Part shown: positions 47,579 through 57,066 of the stretch, piece by piece
Layout: each line of letters opens with the position of its first letter
How positions within the stretch are numbered: position 1 is the first letter of the stretch
Assembly (NCBI GenBank): GCA_002282015.1
Contig: NCIJ01000001.1
Span: 310,001 to 374,000, forward strand
Source: Sulfuricurvum sp. 17-40-25
Lineage (GTDB): Bacteria > Campylobacterota > Campylobacteria > Campylobacterales > Sulfurimonadaceae
Direction of reading: 5' to 3'
DNA: 64,000 nucleotides
The notes under the pieces: generated by a model
Seen by the model: only the letters and a program-made list of their open reading frames with translations
Told to the model about the DNA's origin: nothing
The model's database searches: none
Translations under genes and position numbers: made by a program

Positions 47579-47614
47579 AAATGCAAGCGTAGCATAGTAA
47601 AATCGATTTGTAAT

Positions 47615-47641
47615 TAAAGTTTTCATTTACGCAGCCGATTT
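47615..47641 (+). promoter_or_regulatory. Sigma-28 (FliA) promoter of flaG
   Basis: TAAAGTTT (47615-47622), exactly 11 bases, then GCCGATTT (47634-47641) matches the sigma-28 consensus TAAAGTTT-N11-GCCGATAA at 14 of 16 positions, and contains CGATTT as in Campylobacter class 3 flagellar promoters. The flaG ATG lies 48 bases downstream. Confidence 0.8.
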
Positions 47642-47688
47642 AGTCTTACTAAGAATAAATACGCATATCGCGTCCAAGGAGAAGCATT

Positions 47689-48084
47689 ATGGAAATCCTA
47701 CAATCAGTAGCGAAAGTGCAGCAAACTCAAATGGCCACTGCAAAAGCAGCACCAACAGAAGCTCCTGCGCAGCAAAGTGTTCAACAAATACAAAAAGCGC
47801 AAATTGCTCAGGACAAAGTATCTGAAACAGAAGTTCAAAATAAAACTACAAAAATAAGTTCTCAGAAGGAAATGGACTCACTTATTGAACAACTCAATAA
47901 ATCTCTTGATCCCTTTAGTACCACATTACGTTTTGGATTTGATAATACATCCAAAGATTTTTTTGTTTCCGTTATCGACACACAGCGAAATGCAGTTCTT
48001 AGACGTTTTCCTATTGAACAAGCAGAACAACTATTACCAAAAATGCAAGAAGTGACAGGGATCCTTTTCGATATAAAAGGGTAG
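47689..48084 (+). CDS. flaG: FlaG-family flagellar protein
   Basis: The 131-residue protein has a low-complexity Gln/Ala/Thr-rich first half and a FlaG domain in the second (LRFGFDNTSKDFFVSVIDTQ, then RRFPIEQAEQLLPKMQEV). FlaG influences filament length and is under late flagellar control. A CAAGGAGAAGCATT ribosome site precedes the ATG. The sigma-28 promoter fits its late expression. Confidence 0.9.
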   Translation: MEILQSVAKVQQTQMATAKAAPTEAPAQQSVQQIQKAQIAQDKVSETEVQNKTTKISSQKEMDSLIEQLNKSLDPFSTTLRFGFDNTSKDFFVSVIDTQRNAVLRRFPIEQAEQLLPKMQEVTGILFDIKG

Positions 48085-48132
48085 TTCCTACGTATTTTTC
48101 AAATTCAAACAAGTACAACTAAGGATATTTTT

Positions 48133-48495
48133 ATGTATAACAACAATCTTGCCTATAACACCTATGCTCAAAATAATATTGGGGTGGAATCTCCAGAAAA
48201 ACTCATCCAAATGATGTATGAAGGAGTTTTACGTTTCAACATGCAAGCCAAACGCTCAATTAATGATGCAGACATTGAACGACGTACTTATTGGATCAAT
48301 CGTTCAAATGCTGTTATCAGCGAACTCATCGACATTCTCGATTACAAGCAAGGAGATGTGGCACATTATCTCGCAGGACTGTATGGACATCAACTACAGC
48401 TATTGTTGGAAGCTAATATTCATAACGACAGTACAAAACTTGATGAAGTCAATCAAGTCATGAAAGGACTTTTAGAAGCGTGGAGAGAACAGTAA
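48133..48495 (+). CDS. fliS: Flagellin export chaperone FliS
   Basis: The 120-residue helical protein has the FliS signature YAQNNIGVESPEKLIQMMYE and the conserved AHYLAGLYGHQLQLLLEAN-like segment. It binds flagellin in the cytosol and stops early polymerisation. It follows flaG by 48 bases; fliD, which usually sits between them in this phylum, is absent. Confidence 0.93.
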   Translation: MYNNNLAYNTYAQNNIGVESPEKLIQMMYEGVLRFNMQAKRSINDADIERRTYWINRSNAVISELIDILDYKQGDVAHYLAGLYGHQLQLLLEANIHNDSTKLDEVNQVMKGLLEAWREQ

Positions 48496-48749
48496 TGTGG
48501 CTTAGCAACTTTAAAAAAGCCATAATTCTAAAAGAATTTGAAACTCTAAACAAGCTTATTGACGAGATGCCAAGCATGGATACTCTTGTGCAGATGGAAG
48601 AAACCGCCTATTTATTAAATCATGCAAAAAGCCTTTTAGAGGAGGAGCAGTCCTCAACTCTTAGCTCACTGCAACAGCTCAAAAATACCATCGATTTTCT
48701 AAAAGCTACCGAAAACACCCCTTCATCTTCCCTCAATCTAAAACTTTAA
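48495..48749 (+). CDS. Small helical protein in FliT position
   Basis: The ATG overlaps the fliS stop (TAATG) and follows a GGAGAGAACA ribosome site. The 84-residue product is all-helical, rich in Leu, Glu and Lys (SLLEEEQSSTLSSLQQLKNT), with no membrane segment. By position and size it may be a FliT-like chaperone for FliD or an export regulator. Sequence alone does not prove this. Confidence 0.65.
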   Translation: MWLSNFKKAIILKEFETLNKLIDEMPSMDTLVQMEETAYLLNHAKSLLEEEQSSTLSSLQQLKNTIDFLKATENTPSSSLNLKL

Positions 48750-48772
48750 CCCCACACTCATCTATTTTTTGC

Positions 48773-48804
48773 TAAAATCGCGCTATTTACTCCACATTTG
48801 TGGA
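48773..48804 (+). promoter_or_regulatory. argG promoter and leader palindrome
   Basis: A GCTAAAAT -10 box (TAAAAT at 48773-48778) follows a T-run, typical of housekeeping promoters in this phylum. Downstream, TCCACA-TT-TGTGGA (48791-48804) is a perfect inverted repeat in the leader. It could be an operator or a small hairpin; it does not resemble an ArgR box. Confidence 0.5.
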
Positions 48805-48826
48805 AAATATACTCATAGGAATCATA

Positions 48827-50044
48827 ATGAAAAAAGAGGTCAAAAAAGTAGTATTAGCTTATTCCGGCGGTCTTGACACCAGCGTTATCCTTAAATGGTT
48901 ACAAGATGAATACAAATGTGAAGTTGTAACATTCACAGCCGATATCGGTCAAGGTGAAGAAGTAGAACCTGCACGCGCAAAAGCAATTGCACTTGGGATC
49001 AAACCTGAAAATATTTACATCGAAGATTTACGTGAAGAATTTGTACGTGATTATGTTTTTCCGATGTTTCGTGCCAACGCAATTTACGAGGGAGAGTACC
49101 TTTTAGGAACGTCTATTGCACGCCCATTGATTGCTAAACGCCAAACAGAAATTGCACGTATTACAGGTGCAGATGCTGTAAGTCATGGAGCTACAGGAAA
49201 AGGAAATGATCAAGTCCGTTTTGAAATGGGCTACCTAGGCCAAGACAGTTCTCTTACCATCATCGCTCCATGGCGTGAGTGGGATCTTAATTCCAGAGAA
49301 AAACTGCTTGCCTATGCAGCAGAACACGGCATTAAAATTGAGATGAGTGGAACAAAATCTCCGTATTCTATGGATGCAAATTTACTGCATATCTCTTATG
49401 AGGGTGGTATTCTTGAAGACCCTTCCGCTGAACCTGAAGAGAGTATGTGGCGTTGGACAACTGCCCCTGAAAATGCTCCCGATAAAGCAGAATACATCGA
49501 AATAGGCTATGAAAAAGGCGATCCAATTACCTTAAACGGTAAGGCACTGTCCCCTGCAGTCATGCTTGAACAACTTAATATCATTGCAGGACGTCATGGT
49601 ATCGGACGTGCTGATATCGTTGAAAACCGTTTTGTTGGTATGAAAAGTCGTGGATGCTATGAAACGCCGGGTGGCACATTGATGCTCAAAGCACACCGCG
49701 CAATAGAATCATTAACACTAGACCGTGAAGAGGCTCATCTTAAAGATGAACTTATGCCACGCTATGCAAAACTTGTCTATAATGGATTTTGGTTTGCTCC
49801 TGAGCGCGAAATGCTTCAAGCCGCAATTGATAAAACTCAACAAAACGTTCGAGGAAACGTTCGATTGAAGCTTTATAAAGGTGGTGTATACGTTGTCGGA
49901 CGAACTTCGGATCTCTCTTTATTCAATCCTGAATATTGTACATTCGAAGAAGATTCTGTCTATGATCAAAAAGATGCTGGCGGATTCATTAAACTTAATG
50001 CATTACGCTTTATCATCGCTGGAAAAGCGCGAAAAAACAAATAA
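48827..50044 (+). CDS. argG: Argininosuccinate synthase
   Basis: The ATG at 48827 has a TAGGAATCATA ribosome site and gives 405 residues; an in-frame ATG nine codons upstream lacks one. The ATP-binding loop [15 protein letters not shown], the citrulline/aspartate motifs [14 protein letters not shown] and [17 protein letters not shown] are present. It joins citrulline and aspartate in arginine synthesis. Confidence 0.96.
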   Translation: MKKEVKKVVLAYSGGLDTSVILKWLQDEYKCEVVTFTADIGQGEEVEPARAKAIALGIKPENIYIEDLREEFVRDYVFPMFRANAIYEGEYLLGTSIARPLIAKRQTEIARITGADAVSHGATGKGNDQVRFEMGYLGQDSSLTIIAPWREWDLNSREKLLAYAAEHGIKIEMSGTKSPYSMDANLLHISYEGGILEDPSAEPEESMWRWTTAPENAPDKAEYIEIGYEKGDPITLNGKALSPAVMLEQLNIIAGRHGIGRADIVENRFVGMKSRGCYETPGGTLMLKAHRAIESLTLDREEAHLKDELMPRYAKLVYNGFWFAPEREMLQAAIDKTQQNVRGNVRLKLYKGGVYVVGRTSDLSLFNPEYCTFEEDSVYDQKDAGGFIKLNALRFIIAGKARKNK

Positions 50045-50053
50045 GGATATACC

Positions 50054-50785
50054 ATGAGTACAACAATCACTAAAATTGATCCAGAATCGATTGAATTCAA
50101 AACGGAACTTGAAAAAACTATTAAATTTACGGATAAAGTCTGTAGCCAATTCGGTTTTGTCTACAATCCAGATGCAGAGATTAACGAAGGCATTCAACTT
50201 GGTTTAACACGCAATAAAATGATGCATGGAAAGCGCTATTGCCCTTGTTTCTTTATCACTGGTAACAAAGAGGAAGACCGTATCTGCCCATGTAAACCTG
50301 CATTGGAGCATGAGATTCCAGTTGATGGTGTTTGTCACTGCCAAATTTTTTGTACCCCTGAATTTGCAGCTGCACAAGCCAAAGGTGAAGAACTTCAAGA
50401 AGTAACGCACCAACATTCGCGTGGCCTTACCGTAGAAGAATGTGAATATTTACTTAAAAAACAAAATATAGATGCCGATGAGCTAATATCTCTTTTTGAA
50501 GCACGTGAATTAGGCATGGTTAATTTCAAGCTCGTTGATGTACGCGAATGGATGGAGTGGAAATCCAATCGAATTGAGGGAACCGATGTCCTTGTACCAA
50601 CCAGCAACTTCTTCCAGACATTGACCGAAGCCGAGTTAAGCATGGATGAGAACATTATTGTTTACTGTCATGTTGGAAGCAGAAGCGCACACTGTCAACG
50701 TATTCTTACCGATATGGGTTATTTAAAAGCTATCAATCTTTATGGCGGTATCGTCGCCTACAACGGCAAAATTATTCGTGGTTAA
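50054..50785 (+). CDS. Ferredoxin-thioredoxin reductase catalytic domain fused to a rhodanese
   Basis: The 243-residue protein has an N-terminal FTR-beta-like domain with C63-P-C65, C78-P-C80 and C94-H-C96, the cluster and active-site motif set of ferredoxin:thioredoxin reductase, and a C-terminal rhodanese domain (from about 125) with active Cys205 in CHVGSRS. Spacing between the Cys motifs is 12 and 13 residues, not the plant 16 and 8. No FTR variable subunit is encoded nearby. It may use ferredoxin electrons to act on a persulfide or disulfide held by the rhodanese. It lies 9 bases after argG and 12 before rplI. Confidence 0.82.
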   Translation: MSTTITKIDPESIEFKTELEKTIKFTDKVCSQFGFVYNPDAEINEGIQLGLTRNKMMHGKRYCPCFFITGNKEEDRICPCKPALEHEIPVDGVCHCQIFCTPEFAAAQAKGEELQEVTHQHSRGLTVEECEYLLKKQNIDADELISLFEARELGMVNFKLVDVREWMEWKSNRIEGTDVLVPTSNFFQTLTEAELSMDENIIVYCHVGSRSAHCQRILTDMGYLKAINLYGGIVAYNGKIIRG

Positions 50786-50797
50786 TCAAGGAGCATT

Positions 50798-51244
50798 ATG
50801 AAAGTATTACTAACCAAAGACGTCAAAGGTGTTGGAAAAGCCGGAGAGATAAAAGATGTAGCTGATGGTTATGGCAAAAACTTTCTCATCGGAAAAGGAC
50901 TTGCTCTCGCTGCAACCAATGAAGTATTAAAACGATATGAATCCGATCAACGCAAACAAGCAGCCAATGACGCAGCCCAGATTGAACGTTTAAATGCCAT
51001 CAAAACTACCTTGGGATCTATCAAAGTAGTCATAGCTAAAAAACTCGGAGATACAGGTCACCTTTTTGGTTCTGTCACCAAAGATGAAATTGCTCATGCA
51101 CTGCAAGAGCAACACGGTATCGAAATTGATAAAAAAGAATTGGATGCTAAGCATGGCATCAAAACGGTCGGAATGCATGATCTCGATTTAAAATTAGGTC
51201 ACAGTATCCACGCAACCCTTCACGTAGAGATTAAAGGTGAGTAA
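50798..51244 (+). CDS. rplI: Ribosomal protein L9
   Basis: The 148-residue bL9 begins [20 protein letters not shown], with the signature [14 protein letters not shown], a long central helix and the C-terminal domain ([16 protein letters not shown]). An AAGGAGCATT site precedes the ATG. The stop overlaps the era start by eight bases. Confidence 0.96.
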   Translation: MKVLLTKDVKGVGKAGEIKDVADGYGKNFLIGKGLALAATNEVLKRYESDQRKQAANDAAQIERLNAIKTTLGSIKVVIAKKLGDTGHLFGSVTKDEIAHALQEQHGIEIDKKELDAKHGIKTVGMHDLDLKLGHSIHATLHVEIKGE

Positions 51245-52115
51245 GGCCGGATTCGTAGCTCTTATCGGGCGTCCTAACGCCGGAAAAAGTACGATGATGA
51301 ACTGGATTTTAGGCGAAAAAATTGCCCTAGTCAGCCAAAAAGCCAACGCTACACGCAAACGCTCCAATGCCATCGTTATGCACAATGATGATCAAATCAT
51401 ATTTGTGGATACTCCCGGTCTTCATCAAGCCGAAAAACTACTCAATCAGTACATGCTCGAAGAGGCTTTGAAAGCTATCGGAGATTGTGATATTGTTGTT
51501 TATTTGGCCCCGGCATCCGACAAAACAAGCTTTTATGAGAAGTTTTTAGAAATCAATGGAGAGAAGCGAAAGCATATAATCGTTCTTAGCAAGATCGATC
51601 AGATTTCACAAAGTGATCTTTTAAAAAAGATCGGCGAGTATAATCAATACAGCGATAAGTTTGAAGCCCTGATTCCAATGTCTGTTACTAAAAATGTAGG
51701 TAAAGAAGATTTGCTTAATACCATCGTAAAACATCTCAACGAATCCCCTTATCTTTATGATCCTGAAAATATTACGACTGAGATGATACGTACCATTTAC
51801 AAAGAATTTATACGAGAAGCCATTTTTGACAACATTAGCGATGAAATTCCGTATGAATCTGACGTATTAATTGACAAAATAGATGAAGATTCACCCACAG
51901 AGCATATACGCGCTACCATTATTGTCGAAAAAGAATCCCAAAAAGGGATCATAATTGGAAAAGGCGGTGTAGCTATTAAGCGTATCGGTAAGAATGCTCG
52001 TGAAAAAATAGAACGCCTTGCTTCAAAACCTGTTTATCTAGAACTCTTCGTTTCCGTTAAAAAAGGATGGAGTACCGATAAAAAGTTTTTAAGCGATCTA
52101 GGATATGAATGGTAA
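51237..52115 (+). CDS. era: GTPase Era
   Basis: The 292-residue GTPase starts at a GTG overlapping the rplI end. It has G1 [10 protein letters not shown]3 VDTPGLH and G4 LSKID, and a KH RNA-binding domain with [20 protein letters not shown]. It matures 16S rRNA in the small subunit. Its end overlaps the next gene by seven bases, so the downstream cell-shape and pilus genes may be expressed with it. Confidence 0.95.
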   Translation: MSKAGFVALIGRPNAGKSTMMNWILGEKIALVSQKANATRKRSNAIVMHNDDQIIFVDTPGLHQAEKLLNQYMLEEALKAIGDCDIVVYLAPASDKTSFYEKFLEINGEKRKHIIVLSKIDQISQSDLLKKIGEYNQYSDKFEALIPMSVTKNVGKEDLLNTIVKHLNESPYLYDPENITTEMIRTIYKEFIREAIFDNISDEIPYESDVLIDKIDEDSPTEHIRATIIVEKESQKGIIIGKGGVAIKRIGKNAREKIERLASKPVYLELFVSVKKGWSTDKKFLSDLGYEW

Positions 52116-53071
52116 CTAAAGTATTATTACTTTCCCTATTACTCACTTCTCTTTATTCAGGTGAGGTAATGGATCTCTACCGCAGTGGCGGGATGCATGC
52201 AATTAGCAAAGAAATCGATCGCGGAATAGGCGATACCACTTACTGGCAATCCAAACTTTCCCAAAAAGATCTACGTTTTGGATACTATGAATCCACCAAT
52301 ACTCTTTTAATTTGTGGAAAAGATCACGCCAGTTTAAATTTGTACCGAAAAGATAAGAATGAGCGGTTTACTCTTCTAAAAACCATACCCGCATTTACGG
52401 GAAAATACGATGGAGACAAAGTAAACGAAGGGGACCGGAAAACCCCGATTGGCGTGTATACCATCACTCAAAAACTCAATACCGTTGACCCATTTTATGG
52501 ACCAATGGCCTTTGTGACTTCCTACCCTAATCTTTATGATCGTATACGTGGTAAAAATGGTTCTGGTATCTGGATACATGGAGTTCCTGCTGACGGTGAT
52601 AGAGACAGTTTCACAAAAGGGTGTATCGCTATCAATAATGATGAGTTGATTGGATTGGATCAAGCAATTGATTATAAAAATACCTTGTTACTAATAGATT
52701 CAAAACTCAAAGAGCACCCGAACTCACCTTACGCAACTATATTGTCACAGCTGTATCAATGGCGATTTGCATGGAAATATAATGATTTCCAAGCCTATCT
52801 CTCCTTTTATGACACCACATTTATGCGTAATGACGGGATGGAATACTATGATTTTAAGAATTATAAACAACGTATTTTTGATAAAAAAGAATCTAAAGAG
52901 ATCCTATTTACAAACTTGAATATTATCCCTTATCCTGGTGAACGTTCCAATTTATTTATGGTTACCTTTGATGAAACCTATAGCAGTGATAACCATAGCT
53001 TTTCAGGGCCAAAATCTTTAATGATCTTACTCAATAGTGACCAATCCATTTCTATTATTTCTGAGCAATAG
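52109..53071 (+). CDS. Csd6/Pgp2-type L,D-carboxypeptidase (YkuD fold)
   Basis: The 320-residue periplasmic enzyme has a signal peptide (about 1-17), an L,D-transpeptidase (YkuD) domain at about 60-190 with active-site His157 in WIHGVPADGDRDS and Cys172 in TKGCIAINN, and a C-terminal NTF2-like domain (QWRFAWKYNDFQAYLSFYD). This order matches Csd6 of Helicobacter pylori and Pgp2 of Campylobacter jejuni, which cut tetrapeptide stems to tripeptides and are needed for helical shape. It overlaps era and is followed after one base by the Csd4-like gene. The assignment rests on domain order and context. Confidence 0.82.
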   Translation: MVTKVLLLSLLLTSLYSGEVMDLYRSGGMHAISKEIDRGIGDTTYWQSKLSQKDLRFGYYESTNTLLICGKDHASLNLYRKDKNERFTLLKTIPAFTGKYDGDKVNEGDRKTPIGVYTITQKLNTVDPFYGPMAFVTSYPNLYDRIRGKNGSGIWIHGVPADGDRDSFTKGCIAINNDELIGLDQAIDYKNTLLLIDSKLKEHPNSPYATILSQLYQWRFAWKYNDFQAYLSFYDTTFMRNDGMEYYDFKNYKQRIFDKKESKEILFTNLNIIPYPGERSNLFMVTFDETYSSDNHSFSGPKSLMILLNSDQSISIISEQ

Positions 53072-53072
53072 C

Positions 53073-54359
53073 ATGCGGCTCTTGCTTTCACTTGTTTTAC
53101 TGACAACACTTAGCCAAGCCCTTCCTTTTACACTTGTAAAGCATGAAGGATCTACCGGTAATGGACCTACTCTTTTTGTTATAGGTGGCATACACGGAAA
53201 TGAGCCTGGCAGTTACTTTGCAGCCTCTATTTTGGCTCAATACTACACCATAACAAAAGGAAATTTATGGGTCATCCCTAACTTAAATCATAAAAGTATT
53301 ATGATGAACAGTCGCGGTATTAATGGTGACATGAACCGTAAGTTTGCTGATATAGACCAAAATGATAAAGATTATCCCATTGTCGATGAACTCAAAAAAA
53401 TCATTACCGATCCACAAGTGGATCTTATCCTTAACTTACATGACGGACACGGATATTACCGTAAAGAGTACAAAGATCATATCTTCAACCCTGGAGCATG
53501 GGGACAAACATGCGTTATAGACCAAATATCCCTTGACAGTGATCATATCTATAAAGATATGAATCAAATAGCATCTATTATCAGTCAAGAACTAAATGGT
53601 GGACTCATAGAAAACTATCATTGTTTTGATGTACGTAATACCAACACTCGTGATGATGATGAAGCGATGAGACACTCTTTGACTTTTTTTGCTGTAAATC
53701 ATAACAAACCGGCCTTTGCAATCGAGACTTCTAAAAATTTACCTACATTACAAGAAAAAGTATTCTATCAACTACGTGCGATTGAGGGATACATGAAATA
53801 CATGGGGATAGGCTATCAACGTCCTTTTGAACTAACTGCAGATACATTAAAAGAAATCATTAGAATTAACGGGAATGTTACAATAAACAATAATATTAAT
53901 CTGAATTTAGAAAACTTAAGAACAGATTTAAGTTTTGTTCCGCTAAAATCGGAACGCAATGATTTCAATTTCACCCATCCACTTGGTGGCATACTCCAAG
54001 ATGGTGGAAAATTTAATCTTTATATAGGCAATCAAAAGGTCTCGACCCTATCTCGTAGTATTCATGCAGAAGCAAAGTGTGAAGACAACCTTAGCTTAGA
54101 AATCGATGGTAAAGAAGAAAAACTTTATTTTGCTAAAGAATACTTAGTAACTGCCGATGTTAGCATTATTAATAAGTCACTAACACGGACAAACATCATC
54201 GGTTTTACGCGCGAGGGTAAAAAAGATGAGAGTAATATACATGTCACACTAAAAGATTTTGATCCAAAGTATGCAGTCGATAAAGATGCAAAAACGTATC
54301 GTGTTGAGTTGTATCGAGAAAATGATTTTTGTGGTATGGTTTTGATACATTTTAAATAG
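53073..54359 (+). CDS. Csd4/Pgp1-type D,L-carboxypeptidase (M14 family)
   Basis: From the ATG at 53073 the protein has 428 residues: a signal peptide (MRLLLSLVLLTTLSQA), an M14 zinc carboxypeptidase domain (about 20-245) with ligands His41 and Glu44 in GGIHGNEPG and His123 in NLHDGHGYY, substrate residues in GDMNRKF and a catalytic Glu in FAIETSK, then two Ig-like or beta domains. Csd4 and Pgp1 trim tripeptide stems to dipeptides and set cell curvature. From memory, Csd4 has Gln in place of the first His; here the ligand is the standard His. Adjacent to the Csd6/Pgp2-type gene. Confidence 0.83.
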   Translation: MRLLLSLVLLTTLSQALPFTLVKHEGSTGNGPTLFVIGGIHGNEPGSYFAASILAQYYTITKGNLWVIPNLNHKSIMMNSRGINGDMNRKFADIDQNDKDYPIVDELKKIITDPQVDLILNLHDGHGYYRKEYKDHIFNPGAWGQTCVIDQISLDSDHIYKDMNQIASIISQELNGGLIENYHCFDVRNTNTRDDDEAMRHSLTFFAVNHNKPAFAIETSKNLPTLQEKVFYQLRAIEGYMKYMGIGYQRPFELTADTLKEIIRINGNVTINNNINLNLENLRTDLSFVPLKSERNDFNFTHPLGGILQDGGKFNLYIGNQKVSTLSRSIHAEAKCEDNLSLEIDGKEEKLYFAKEYLVTADVSIINKSLTRTNIIGFTREGKKDESNIHVTLKDFDPKYAVDKDAKTYRVELYRENDFCGMVLIHFK

Positions 54360-54368
54360 GAATATAGG

Positions 54369-55904
54369 ATGAGCAAACAGCAAACGTTTTCAACTATCAT
54401 ATCAGCCAATCCCTATCGGAAAGACTTTTATGTTGGTACGTTAAACAGCATTTCCAGCATTGCTTCACCGTCATTTGTTAAAGAGCAATATGCAGTCTCT
54501 TTTTTAAATACAAAAGGATTTATTTCCGCTTTAATCGGTATTAGTAAAAATGTTCCTGAAGATGATATATACGATGCCTTAGAAAACAAAGTCTATGAAG
54601 AGCTAGCTCTTGATATAGCCGTTGAATACCAGTTTCAATACATTGAAGCCATTAATAACTCTACTGAGAGTGAACGTTTTTACCATGTATTTATCGTAGA
54701 TCCTCTTACCTTAGAACAAGAGTTTGCTCCTGCTGTAGAATCTATAAAGTACATCGATCAAATCGTACCCGTTCCCTTATTGCTAAAATCACTCTATGTA
54801 AAAGAAATTTTAGATCTTAGCGGAACACACGCCTTTATCTATTTTCAAGAAAATGACGCTTTCTTAACGATTTACAGAGATCAAGAATTTGTCTATACAA
54901 AATCACTCAAATACTCTTTAAAACAAATGCATGAGCGTTTTTGTGAGATATTAGGTGAAATTATTGATTTAGCAAGTTTTGAAAATATCTTAGCGATGCA
55001 AGGGCTAAACCCGAGTAATTCAGACTATCAAAAAGCTTTTTTCAAGCTCTTTGGAGAAATATTTCTTCATATCAATGATGTCATCACGTATGCTAAACGT
55101 GCTTTTGAGATCAAACAATTTGATGCCATTTATACAGGTACAGCCGTTGGCAGTATCAGCGGACTTGATGAATATGCGCAAACCTATCTCGGACTAAAAG
55201 CACATCCATTTGAATTTGATTACGGATTTAAAACTGCTGATAAAGTCGTTGACCAAATCCATCAATTAATGCATTTGTATGCACGTCTTGAATCCGAAGA
55301 GCGTTATGAGTGTAATTTCACCCTATTCCATCGTCCACCACCTTTTGCTAAGCGTGACAGTGGCAAACTTATTTTGGTTACTGCCGCTGCCTTGGCTGCA
55401 GCATTACTGTATCCAGGTACCTATTGGGGACTTTCATATGTGGAAGAGTTTCATTATGCTCTGATGAATCAAGAATATGAAAAAGTACATATTGAAAAAA
55501 CCACTCGAGAACAAATCATTAATTTAAAAACAGCCAATAAAAATGCAGCTCAAGCCCTTTTAGATGAGCAAAAAACAGCGTATAAACAAAAGCAAGACAC
55601 CTTAACTCAGGTTCATGATAAAAAAGTAAACTATCCTATGAAAGCTAAAATTGCAGCTGATTTTACCCGTAGCTTTAACCAATATCGTGTTAAATTGCAA
55701 TCTATGGGGTACACTGAAGACAGCAATTCAACCGATAAAACATTTACTTTCATGCTAACCGCTGCTAAGACACAAGACATAACCGCACTTCTTAAATATC
55801 TTACCGATTCTAAAAGAGATAGCTTCACCTTTGATCTTCAACTTATATCCTATGATGAAACTAAAAAGTCTTATCTCAGTGAACTTAAGGCGGTACTGAA
55901 ATGA
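54369..55904 (+). CDS. MshI-like pilus assembly protein (PilM-like plus PilN-like)
   Basis: The 511-residue protein has a large cytoplasmic actin-like part (about 1-315, with LDLSGTHAFIYFQENDAFLT), one membrane helix (about 335-355, KLILVTAAALAAALLYPGTY), a coiled coil (about 365-425) and a ferredoxin-like end (TFTFMLTAAKTQDITALLK). This corresponds to PilM and PilN in one chain, as in MSHA and type II secretion inner membrane platforms. It is the first pilus gene, 9 bases after the Csd4-like gene. Family from context and layout; sequence motifs are weak. Confidence 0.72.
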   Translation: MSKQQTFSTIISANPYRKDFYVGTLNSISSIASPSFVKEQYAVSFLNTKGFISALIGISKNVPEDDIYDALENKVYEELALDIAVEYQFQYIEAINNSTESERFYHVFIVDPLTLEQEFAPAVESIKYIDQIVPVPLLLKSLYVKEILDLSGTHAFIYFQENDAFLTIYRDQEFVYTKSLKYSLKQMHERFCEILGEIIDLASFENILAMQGLNPSNSDYQKAFFKLFGEIFLHINDVITYAKRAFEIKQFDAIYTGTAVGSISGLDEYAQTYLGLKAHPFEFDYGFKTADKVVDQIHQLMHLYARLESEERYECNFTLFHRPPPFAKRDSGKLILVTAAALAAALLYPGTYWGLSYVEEFHYALMNQEYEKVHIEKTTREQIINLKTANKNAAQALLDEQKTAYKQKQDTLTQVHDKKVNYPMKAKIAADFTRSFNQYRVKLQSMGYTEDSNSTDKTFTFMLTAAKTQDITALLKYLTDSKRDSFTFDLQLISYDETKKSYLSELKAVLK

Positions 55905-56536
55905 AATTTAATATCGAAAACTACCTTTATTCACTAGATCAGATGCTTTCTTTAAAAAGTGAACGTGATAAAACAATGATGTTCGTAATGATCTTCGCAT
56001 CACTGTTTGCCTTTTCTTATTTATTGTTATGGGAAAGTTCTGAAGCATCATTTCAAATTTCGCATGAAAAAGCCATCAAGATGGAAAGTGATCTCTCAAG
56101 TGATAAAGGTTATTTAGAAATCAATCCTATTGAAAGAATCGCACAGCTTGAACAAGAAACCGTAGCCATACAAATGGATGAGCAACACTATATACAATAT
56201 AACAGCTATATAAAAGATCAAATTGAACAAATTTCATCGCTCTATTATGATGAAAAAGCATGGGGTGGATATTTAGACTCTATCTCAAAATATGCCCGTG
56301 CGTATAATGTAAAACTGCTGAACTTTGGGAATACCCTCACAATGGACAATAGTTCATTTGGCCATGTATTAGATATCAGTATCAAAGCAGAGGGACCTTA
56401 TAAAAATACTCTCAAATTTATTAATGCATTGGAACAAAGCTATCTTGTTGTTGATCTTCACGACATGCACATGGATGCAGATAAAAAACTGACAAGTGAT
56501 CTCAACATCTCAGTGTGGGGGATTGTACGACAATGA
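55901..56536 (+). CDS. MshJ/PilO-like pilus assembly protein
   Basis: The 211-residue protein has a short cytoplasmic start, a membrane helix (about 24-42, MMFVMIFASLFAFSYLLLW), a coiled coil (about 50-110) and a ferredoxin-like end (HVLDISIKAEGPYKNTLKFI). It overlaps the MshI-like gene by four bases and is the expected partner in the inner membrane alignment complex. Confidence 0.75.
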   Translation: MKFNIENYLYSLDQMLSLKSERDKTMMFVMIFASLFAFSYLLLWESSEASFQISHEKAIKMESDLSSDKGYLEINPIERIAQLEQETVAIQMDEQHYIQYNSYIKDQIEQISSLYYDEKAWGGYLDSISKYARAYNVKLLNFGNTLTMDNSSFGHVLDISIKAEGPYKNTLKFINALEQSYLVVDLHDMHMDADKKLTSDLNISVWGIVRQ

Positions 56537-57057
56537 AGACATTTATAATCATCTCTAGTTTCTTTACGCTGATGCTTCAAGCATCTAATTCCATCAACAC
56601 ACCAATGAGCGTACCCTCTTTAGGAAATGTTACCGTGCTTCAATCAAAAAGCGATAAAGAACTGGCTTGGGTGGATGAACAAATTCAGGCCATTCTTCCT
56701 TCAAGAATCGGTGTTGCAGATGGATACATAAACTCACTAAATGATCCTATGAAATACACCGCCCAAGCTCCTAAATCAGGAGACGGCATGATAAAAATGT
56801 TAGCACCGCCAAAACTCGGAGGGCTTCCTGGTATGCCTTTGCTTCCTAAAGTTGTTGAGGAACCATTACGATTGCAAGGATTGATGAATAAATCGGCTCT
56901 AATAAATGGTAAGTGGTATCGCTTGAATGATCCTATTCGAGCTTATACCTTGGCCGAAATCAAGCCAGGCTCAATTTTGTTATCCGGTAGCAAGGGTCAA
57001 CAACTGATCTTATTTATCAGTAAACAAAATAACAATATCAAAATTAATACCAAATAG
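56533..57057 (+). CDS. MshK/PilP-like periplasmic pilus protein
   Basis: The ATG at 56533 overlaps the preceding stop (ATGA) and starts a signal peptide (MKTFIIISSFFTLMLQA). The 174-residue product has a Pro/Gly-rich middle (PPKLGGLPGMPLLPKVVEE) and a C-terminal beta-rich part with RLQGLMNKSALINGKWYRLN, similar to the homology region of PilP and GspC that docks on the secretin. It directly precedes the secretin gene. Confidence 0.72.
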   Translation: MKTFIIISSFFTLMLQASNSINTPMSVPSLGNVTVLQSKSDKELAWVDEQIQAILPSRIGVADGYINSLNDPMKYTAQAPKSGDGMIKMLAPPKLGGLPGMPLLPKVVEEPLRLQGLMNKSALINGKWYRLNDPIRAYTLAEIKPGSILLSGSKGQQLILFISKQNNNIKINTK

Positions 57058-57066
57058 GAAAGCAAA

